Assembly: GCA_023666975.1 (NCBI GenBank) | Contig: JAMPAW010000156.1 | Location: 1 to 7,567 of the forward strand | DNA from: Clostridium sp. | GTDB lineage: Bacteria > Bacillota_A > Clostridia > Lachnospirales > Lachnospiraceae | Length of the DNA stretch: 7,567 bases | Reading direction: 5' to 3' | Shown: in pieces, positions 1-5,596 of the stretch | How positions within the stretch are numbered: position 1 is the stretch's first letter | Layout of the letters: each line of letters opens with the position of its first letter | Made by a program: the position numbers and the translations under genes | The notes under the pieces: model-generated | What the model saw: only the letters and a program-made list of their open reading frames with translations | The model's database searches: none | What the model was told of the DNA's origin: nothing

Positions 1-2368
1 AGTTCTCTTCCGTATTTGCCGGATTTTTAGCAAGCAACATTTCTGCCGTAAAGTTTTGCGGACTCTGATAATTCTTACAGTATCCGTTAAAGATCAGTCT
101 GTAATATTCCGCTGCAGCTGCGTAAGTAAAATAGTCCGTTTTCTTATCGTCATAGCTGATAACCGCTTTTACGATGAATGGCTTTATGCTCTCGCTCCAT
201 CTCTGCACCCGGTATAGGTAATCTGTAGAACCCTTAAAATTCCAAGATTTCTTTCCTACTTCACTCCAACGAACAAACGCCTCTATAATCTTTCTCGACT
301 CAATCGAGGCAGGCAGGGTAATCACAGCGTCACTTTTCATTGTCTGACGCTCGAATGCCACAAGAAACTTATTGGTATCCTTGACCTTCACCATGGCATC
401 AATAGAAACACCTTCCGAAAGCCAGTCAATGGTATCAAAAAGATATCCGTTAATATTCTTTCTTACATCGTTTAGGGCTCGTACATTTTTTGTTGTCGCA
501 CCTATATTTAGCTTGTAATCTTTTTGCTCTATCCAGCGGTCTGCTTCAGCCAACGCTATCAGTACCTGCTCATTTTCTTTCTCAGGCGTTTCCTCAACCG
601 TAGGTCCTTTTCCGTCCCATCCGCCGACTTTGCTATTATCCTGTTGACTTTCCTGCAGCCCGCTGTCATCGCTGACCTGCACCCCGTCAATAATCGGCAA
701 GCCAAGTTGCCGATACACACTTGATGGAATGCCCGCTACAATCTTCTCTCCATTCCTTTCTGATAACCGCAAGGTGCCGTCTCCCCATATATACATGAAG
801 AATGACAACCTGATTTTTGTAGCGTCATCTAACGTGTTGTTATTATATATCGAATTCTGTAACTCTGTATTTGACGCCTGAAATGATGGTCTACGCAACG
901 GAAATTCGTCCAGATGTTCCATTGCATCCTTGATATAGGGCTCAATAATCTCCCTCATCAATGCTCTGGGATTTCTCTTATTGGTCTCCTGCTTTTCGTA
1001 TAGGAATACGATAGCATTTTTTGTAAACGGAAACAAATTGATCGCCTGTCCATTATATTTATACTCTCCCCATCCTTTGCCAATTGTGTCCGTATGGATC
1101 GGATAGTTATTCAGATCCGCCTTTCCGTCCTGAACCCATTTACTTATATCTTCCGTAGAAAGAGAGATTGTATTCAGATATTTTGCAAAGAACTCGATCA
1201 AACCGCTCTGATTCCCTGAAAACAGATCGTCAGGAACATATACAAAATTATGTATCCTCCCTTTGGTATTACTTCTGAATTTCTCTCTATAATAACCACC
1301 CGTTGAACCCACCACCGCATTGAGTCTGCACATGTTCTTATCCGGATACTCTATTTTATCCGTCAGCAGGGCATCAAGCAGAGAATCATCAACTCCGGAT
1401 GCTGCAGTAATATCTTCAATCAGTATGGTTAATGTTTTTCCTTGTTTAAGCAGTTCCCGTCTTATTTCTTCGATCACACTGGCCAGATCACCCGGTTCTA
1501 ATCCCGCACAACGCTGTATAACCTTGTCTACAAAAAGATTCATGTATTCTTTTACAGAGTCCACAAAATCCGGTTTCCCAAGCAGTTTATCCGCAATCTT
1601 TCTTGCTTTATCATCTGCGCCCAAATACAGCTGGTTACGAAATTCTGCATCTATCTCGAAATCTTCTCTGACGAACTCGGGCGCTTTGTCATTGATCTCA
1701 TTTGTTCTATTTTCGGCAAACTTCCCATATATACGGTCTATAGGGCCATCATCATCCATGAGCCTCGTTTTGAACAAAGAATTCTGTAGTAAAGCGATTA
1801 GATGCTTTCTGTCAACATTATTGACTTTTCTCTCCCCCTCTTCATCTCCCGCTTTCCCATCATCATTAGTGACCTGAATGATAAACTGATAATAAATCGT
1901 TTCCTTCAGTTCTTTTTCAGAAACCGCTGCCGCCGCTGATGCAAGCTTTTTGTACAATTCCCTGTTAGGAAGATCTCTGACTTCCGGAAGCTCAATCAGC
2001 TGTCTGATCGTTCCTTTAAGAGTATTATCAGCCCTCCTGATCGGAAGGACAATTTCGTCCTCAGATTTTCTTATCTCAAGCACAGAGTTAATCCATCTGA
2101 TCAGATGAGACTTTCCCGCACCGCTGTCACCTATTACCAGAACGAACTGATCCTCTTCCTTTTCACCCATAAATTGTTCGTACACATCTTCTTCCGTTTT
2201 CGGATGTTTTTTATCCTGCTCCGGCACTTCAGCATGATCTGTCAGCTGCTCCGTTACATAAAGCCTCTTCATTGGAACATGCGTAGCAAGGAAATCCCCT
2301 TGCGAGTTATGCATAACATCTGGTCGAATAACATCCATGTATCTTCTTCTCGCTATATCTATATTCAT
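1..2368 (-). CDS. dpdH: DpdH-like large P-loop ATPase of the Dpd defence system (3' end beyond window)
   Basis: The frame is open from an ATG at 2366-2368 to the left edge, giving 789 residues with no stop; the C-terminus lies outside the window. Near the N-terminus, after a variable lead of about 75 residues, is a clear Walker A, GDSGAGKS (residues 80-87, bases 2108-2131), followed by HLIRW. A Walker B-like strand LTILIED (313-319) and a sensor-1-like NAVVGSTGG (350-358) follow. A segment around 446-475 (LFPFTKNAI...NPRALMREI) looks like the C-terminal part of an AAA/STAND-like ATPase module. Residues 562-603 are polar, acidic and low in complexity, probably a linker to a second, unrecognised region beginning near EADRWIEQKDYKLNIG. 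No membrane segment or signal peptide is seen. The start overlaps the dpdG stop as ATGA and has a good Shine-Dalgarno. Being last after SNF2, RecQ-like and winged-helix genes points to DpdH, a restriction-arm ATPase whose biochemical role is not well defined. The ATPase call is firm; the DpdH name rests mainly on context. Confidence 0.82.
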   Translation of the reverse strand, partial: MNIDIARRRYMDVIRPDVMHNSQGDFLATHVPMKRLYVTEQLTDHAEVPEQDKKHPKTEEDVYEQFMGEKEEDQFVLVIGDSGAGKSHLIRWINSVLEIRKSEDEIVLPIRRADNTLKGTIRQLIELPEVRDLPNRELYKKLASAAAAVSEKELKETIYYQFIIQVTNDDGKAGDEEGERKVNNVDRKHLIALLQNSLFKTRLMDDDGPIDRIYGKFAENRTNEINDKAPEFVREDFEIDAEFRNQLYLGADDKARKIADKLLGKPDFVDSVKEYMNLFVDKVIQRCAGLEPGDLASVIEEIRRELLKQGKTLTILIEDITAASGVDDSLLDALLTDKIEYPDKNMCRLNAVVGSTGGYYREKFRSNTKGRIHNFVYVPDDLFSGNQSGLIEFFAKYLNTISLSTEDISKWVQDGKADLNNYPIHTDTIGKGWGEYKYNGQAINLFPFTKNAIVFLYEKQETNKRNPRALMREIIEPYIKDAMEHLDEFPLRRPSFQASNTELQNSIYNNNTLDDATKIRLSFFMYIWGDGTLRLSERNGEKIVAGIPSSVYRQLGLPIIDGVQVSDDSGLQESQQDNSKVGGWDGKGPTVEETPEKENEQVLIALAEADRWIEQKDYKLNIGATTKNVRALNDVRKNINGYLFDTIDWLSEGVSIDAMVKVKDTNKFLVAFERQTMKSDAVITLPASIESRKIIEAFVRWSEVGKKSWNFKGSTDYLYRVQRWSESIKPFIVKAVISYDDKKTDYFTYAAAAEYYRLIFNGYCKNYQSPQNFTAEMLLAKNPANTEEN

Positions 2369-3156
2369 GACTTTACTCCCTTATACAAAACCGAGGATAT
2401 CGGCTGATTAAATAATTCTCTTGATTGATATAAGAACCATTTTAAATCCTGATCACTTCCGGATTTCAAGGTAATCTCTCCGTTATCATGCAATTGCCTT
2501 AATGCGCTGGACATAGCAATGCTCAGATTTTTCTCAGATGTCGATGGTGAAAGCATCATCCTACCGTACTGCATAAACCTTCCCATAAAATCAGACATTG
2601 CATATTCCTGTTTCTTTTCCAGATTCATCAGGCGAAGCACATCTTTAACATACACATAAGCATTGGGCAAAAAAGCCATTTCATTTATAGTCCCGAATCC
2701 CAAAAACTGTGCCCAGAACCTCCATCCCCTCATCATCGGCGGCGTGATCGTTTCTCCCAGCCGGTCTGTCAGATAGTTAAGCATACTTAAATCAGCAATA
2801 GAGCGGTATTCATATATTTTTTCGTTCATATTAACGATGACATTTGTACATTTCCAGAACTGCCCGTCCGCCAGATCCGGCAAAATTGAAATAACATATT
2901 TTCTGAAATCCGCTATCGTTTTTAGTTTTTCCTTATCCTCCGATATACTTATTACATTATCCTTATTCTCAATAACTTTCAGTTCTTCCGCCGTCTTAAA
3001 TATCGTCGAAAAATACGACGTTCCCTCATAAATCTCCTTTGGCTCCATAAGTTTCTGTAATTCATTTCGAGAAATCCCCTTCTTAAAATCCACAATCTTA
3101 TACAATGCAAACACTCTCGCGGGTATTGCCTCTGTCACCATATTTCCAATAAACAT
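2365..3156 (-). CDS. dpdG: DpdG-like winged-helix protein
   Basis: Complete 263-residue soluble protein with no enzyme motif that I can recognise. Residues about 10-72 (from AIPARVFALYKIV to DNVISIS) have the helix-helix-helix-hairpin pattern of a winged helix, including a GISRNELQKLM segment. A second possible winged helix lies near 185-243, where LSIAMSSALRQLHDNG is followed by a hairpin-like GEITLKSGSDQDLKWFL. Between them is a hydrophobic core with RGWRFWAQFLGFG (143-155) and AFLPNAYVYVKDVL (161-174). The ATG at 3154-3156 is preceded by a good ribosome binding site and lies 22 bases after the dpdF stop; its TGA stop overlaps the dpdH start. Size, helix-turn-helix-like ends and position between the RecQ-like helicase and the large ATPase fit DpdG, a Dpd restriction-arm protein of unknown mechanism. 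A DNA-binding or adaptor role is inference. A free-standing transcription regulator is possible but less likely, given the coupling on both sides. Confidence 0.7.
   Translation of the reverse strand: MFIGNMVTEAIPARVFALYKIVDFKKGISRNELQKLMEPKEIYEGTSYFSTIFKTAEELKVIENKDNVISISEDKEKLKTIADFRKYVISILPDLADGQFWKCTNVIVNMNEKIYEYRSIADLSMLNYLTDRLGETITPPMMRGWRFWAQFLGFGTINEMAFLPNAYVYVKDVLRLMNLEKKQEYAMSDFMGRFMQYGRMMLSPSTSEKNLSIAMSSALRQLHDNGEITLKSGSDQDLKWFLYQSRELFNQPISSVLYKGVKS
2376..2382 (-). promoter_or_regulatory. Ribosome binding site of dpdH
   Basis: AAGGGAG on the minus strand ends 7 bases before the ATG at 2366-2368. It lies inside the last codons of dpdG. It supports this ATG as the start of the large ATPase, and with the ATGA overlap it suggests translational coupling to dpdG. 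Confidence 0.7.
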
Positions 3157-3163
3157 AATTTTA

Positions 3164-3170
3164 TCCCTTC
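3164..3170 (-). promoter_or_regulatory. Ribosome binding site of dpdG
   Basis: GAAGGGA on the minus strand ends 7 bases before the ATG at 3154-3156. It sits in the only intergenic gap of the window (22 bases). It has the same AAGGGA core and spacing as the dpdH site and supports the chosen start. Confidence 0.65.
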
Positions 3171-3178
3171 TCGGCTTC

Positions 3179-5596
3179 CTATCTGATTACCTTTCCATCT
3201 ACATCAAGAGAAATTGTTTTCTCTGATGCTTTCGATATAACGAAATCATTGTTTGCAACATGTATAACAGTATTCCCCTGTTTCACACATTTTCGAATTA
3301 TATTGTATTCCTGCATAGCTTTCTCCGGGTCATCACTATATATTGACATGATCAGCCCAGCAGAAAAAAAACTGTTGTCATATTTAAGCAATGTTCGCAA
3401 TTCCTTATAATTAATATAGATCAGACCCGGATTAACTTCTTCATCATATCCGGTTGCACTTTCACTGACGATGATATTCGGTTTGTAATAATCTATAATA
3501 CTTTTCCGCTCCTCCTTTGTAATCAGCAATGCTTCTTTTGTATCCGAGAAAAAATCAGCCATATCTGAGAACTGCTTCCTTCCTAAGTCTTTAACCTCAA
3601 CCAATAAAGGAAAACGGTCAACCTCATCGCAAACGATTTCTTCATGCTGCCCGCATCCAGGGCAGTATTCCGAAACAAGCGGATATGTGTCATAAAACAT
3701 AGATGACCAACAAAGCTGGGACTCTCTCTCGATCGAATTTCTCATCAACGAAAATGCCGCCAAAGATTTGGCCGCTTCTTTTTCTCTGACTGAATCAAAT
3801 AATTGGTATGCACGATCAGACTCCTCCGTTATAATTTCATTCAATATTCGTATGGTAAAAATGTACTTATTATTGCTGTCTAATTCGATTGACAAGATGC
3901 TAATCATGTCATATCTACTTAGCAGCAACAAAACATTGATATTCCATTTTTCATCACTGTCGTTTCCTTCCTCAAAGTAATTAATCCGACTGTAATTAGG
4001 TTTGGTAGAAGCAAAAACTGCAATTTCTCCGCCTTTCCACATATTTTCGGGATACCTGTACATACTCCACCAACGCCCCCATAGTTTCTGTGTTGTTAAA
4101 ACTTTACTCACATGGTTAATCGCTTTTGACACATCATCGTTTTCAATGCACATAATGCTTAAAGAGGGGAGACCATCACGTCCTCCACGCCCTAATTCCT
4201 GATAATAAGAATCCGGACTTTCAGGTACATACAGATGAACAACGCTTCTTACATCTGGTTTATCTACTCCTACGCCAAAGGCTGATGTGGCAATCATGAT
4301 CTCATATTGGTTATCAGACCATTGGTCAATCAACTCCAAACGCTCATCTGATTTTGTTTCGCCAGTAAATATTCTTATATTGGAATACCCATAGCCATTA
4401 AGATATTCCTTCCATTTTTCGGCTTCATAGGGAGCATTCACATACAGAATCATAGGCTTGGGCATCACATTGACAAGGTTCAACACTTTCTTTCTCTTAT
4501 CCCTATATCCGTCTGCCATTACCATTATAAAACGCGGTTCTTTTCTTAATGAATCACATCTGAGCTCGATCCATTTGTCCTCCGTAGAAAATATCTTTTT
4601 TAAAGTTTTGACCGTATCATCTTTAAAAGTAGCAGACAGGAGGAATGTTTTGATATTTGGATTAATCCTCATCAATTCTCTTCTCCATGGACCGAGGCAT
4701 TGATAATCAACCCTGAAGAAGTCGCCCCACGCTACTACAATATGAGCTTCATCAATAATAATATTTTTTAAATACCATCTTGCGTTCGCTTCATTAACAA
4801 GTTCCTGGAACTTTTCGTTTTTGATCAATGCCTCAGGTGAAATAAACAATAATCTGGCTGTTTTATTTTTTATGGCCTCGGATATTTCACCGAGCTTTTT
4901 GCATCCACTATAATAATAGAAAATCTCATTATCGGCTGATGATTTAATATTTTCCCTCGCAACTCTCTCCTGATCTATTGCCAGAGAAACTGTAGGCACG
5001 ACCACTATAGACAATCCATTTTCCATGTAACTGACAGCCTGCGTTACCAGACTTTTCCCTCCGCCTGTCGGCATCGAAACCAGTGTCGTATAACTGGCTG
5101 GTGTGTTAAGCGCACCATATACGCAGAGTTTTTGTTCGATTGACTTGAAACGCTTAAACCCTGTTAATTCTGATATATACCTGTTTGTAAGCAAACAGTA
5201 TGAAGAATTACTTTCCGGAACAGTTGAACTCATGTTAACAAAAGTGTTTTCCACAAAGCTCTTATGCTTGATATAATCAGGAATCTCGTATGTTGCATAG
5301 TATTTTTGAACGGATGGGTTGAAGTGTATTCCGAAATTATTGTTATCCAGAAGGTCATGCTCATCTATACGCAGTTCCGTTTGGAATGAAAGCATAATAC
5401 TTCTGAGCGTGCTAAGGTAATCCGAAAGTCCTGCCCTTCCGGCACGGTATTTTTTTAACGTATGCACAAGTCGGATTACAACATTCTCCAGAGCAAAATC
5501 AACTGCATTACCCTCACTACAATATTCCGGAATATAGTCATCCGCATCTCCGTTAATTAGTTTTTCAATATTTTCTATGATCTGTTCTTTATCCAT
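3179..5596 (-). CDS. dpdF: DpdF-like RecQ-family DNA helicase
   Basis: Complete 805-residue superfamily 2 helicase, expected to unwind DNA 3'-5' with ATP. RecQ-type motifs run in order: motif 0 GFKRFKSIEQ (146-155, Q155), Walker A PTGGGKS (176-182), DEAH (282-285) followed directly by a RecQ-like aromatic loop AWGDFFRVDY (289-298), SAT (321-323), motif V ATSAFGVGVDKPD (436-448) and motif VI QELGRGGRDG (466-475). Four cysteines, C629, C645, C648 and C656, could form a zinc site like that of RecQ but much further downstream of motif VI. About 140 N-terminal residues and about 150 C-terminal residues match nothing I know, and no HRDC domain is apparent. The ATG start overlaps the end of dpdE by 8 bases (ATGGATAA) and has a GGTGA site. 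RecQ similarity together with placement between a SNF2/RapA-like gene and a winged-helix gene indicates DpdF of the Dpd restriction arm, rather than housekeeping RecQ, which is shorter and lacks these extensions. Confidence 0.88.
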   Translation of the reverse strand: MDKEQIIENIEKLINGDADDYIPEYCSEGNAVDFALENVVIRLVHTLKKYRAGRAGLSDYLSTLRSIMLSFQTELRIDEHDLLDNNNFGIHFNPSVQKYYATYEIPDYIKHKSFVENTFVNMSSTVPESNSSYCLLTNRYISELTGFKRFKSIEQKLCVYGALNTPASYTTLVSMPTGGGKSLVTQAVSYMENGLSIVVVPTVSLAIDQERVARENIKSSADNEIFYYYSGCKKLGEISEAIKNKTARLLFISPEALIKNEKFQELVNEANARWYLKNIIIDEAHIVVAWGDFFRVDYQCLGPWRRELMRINPNIKTFLLSATFKDDTVKTLKKIFSTEDKWIELRCDSLRKEPRFIMVMADGYRDKRKKVLNLVNVMPKPMILYVNAPYEAEKWKEYLNGYGYSNIRIFTGETKSDERLELIDQWSDNQYEIMIATSAFGVGVDKPDVRSVVHLYVPESPDSYYQELGRGGRDGLPSLSIMCIENDDVSKAINHVSKVLTTQKLWGRWWSMYRYPENMWKGGEIAVFASTKPNYSRINYFEEGNDSDEKWNINVLLLLSRYDMISILSIELDSNNKYIFTIRILNEIITEESDRAYQLFDSVREKEAAKSLAAFSLMRNSIERESQLCWSSMFYDTYPLVSEYCPGCGQHEEIVCDEVDRFPLLVEVKDLGRKQFSDMADFFSDTKEALLITKEERKSIIDYYKPNIIVSESATGYDEEVNPGLIYINYKELRTLLKYDNSFFSAGLIMSIYSDDPEKAMQEYNIIRKCVKQGNTVIHVANNDFVISKASEKTISLDVDGKVIR

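Noticed and set aside
1320..1877. Plus-strand open frame of 185 codons, serine-rich
   Set aside because: It lies wholly opposite the dpdH reading frame, is compositionally biased (Ser/Leu), and shows no recognisable domain. It is the antisense shadow of a real coding region.
2105..2407. Plus-strand open frame of 100 codons spanning the dpdG/dpdH junction
   Set aside because: It is antisense to the Walker A region of the ATPase and to the ATGA junction, has no family features, and its product is a hydrophobic/aromatic mix typical of a shadow frame.
3364..3371. Run of eight A on the plus strand (eight T in coding sense) in dpdF
   Set aside because: It encodes an ordinary Ser-Phe-Phe stretch. 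The frame is intact on both sides, and such runs are common in moderately AT-rich genes.
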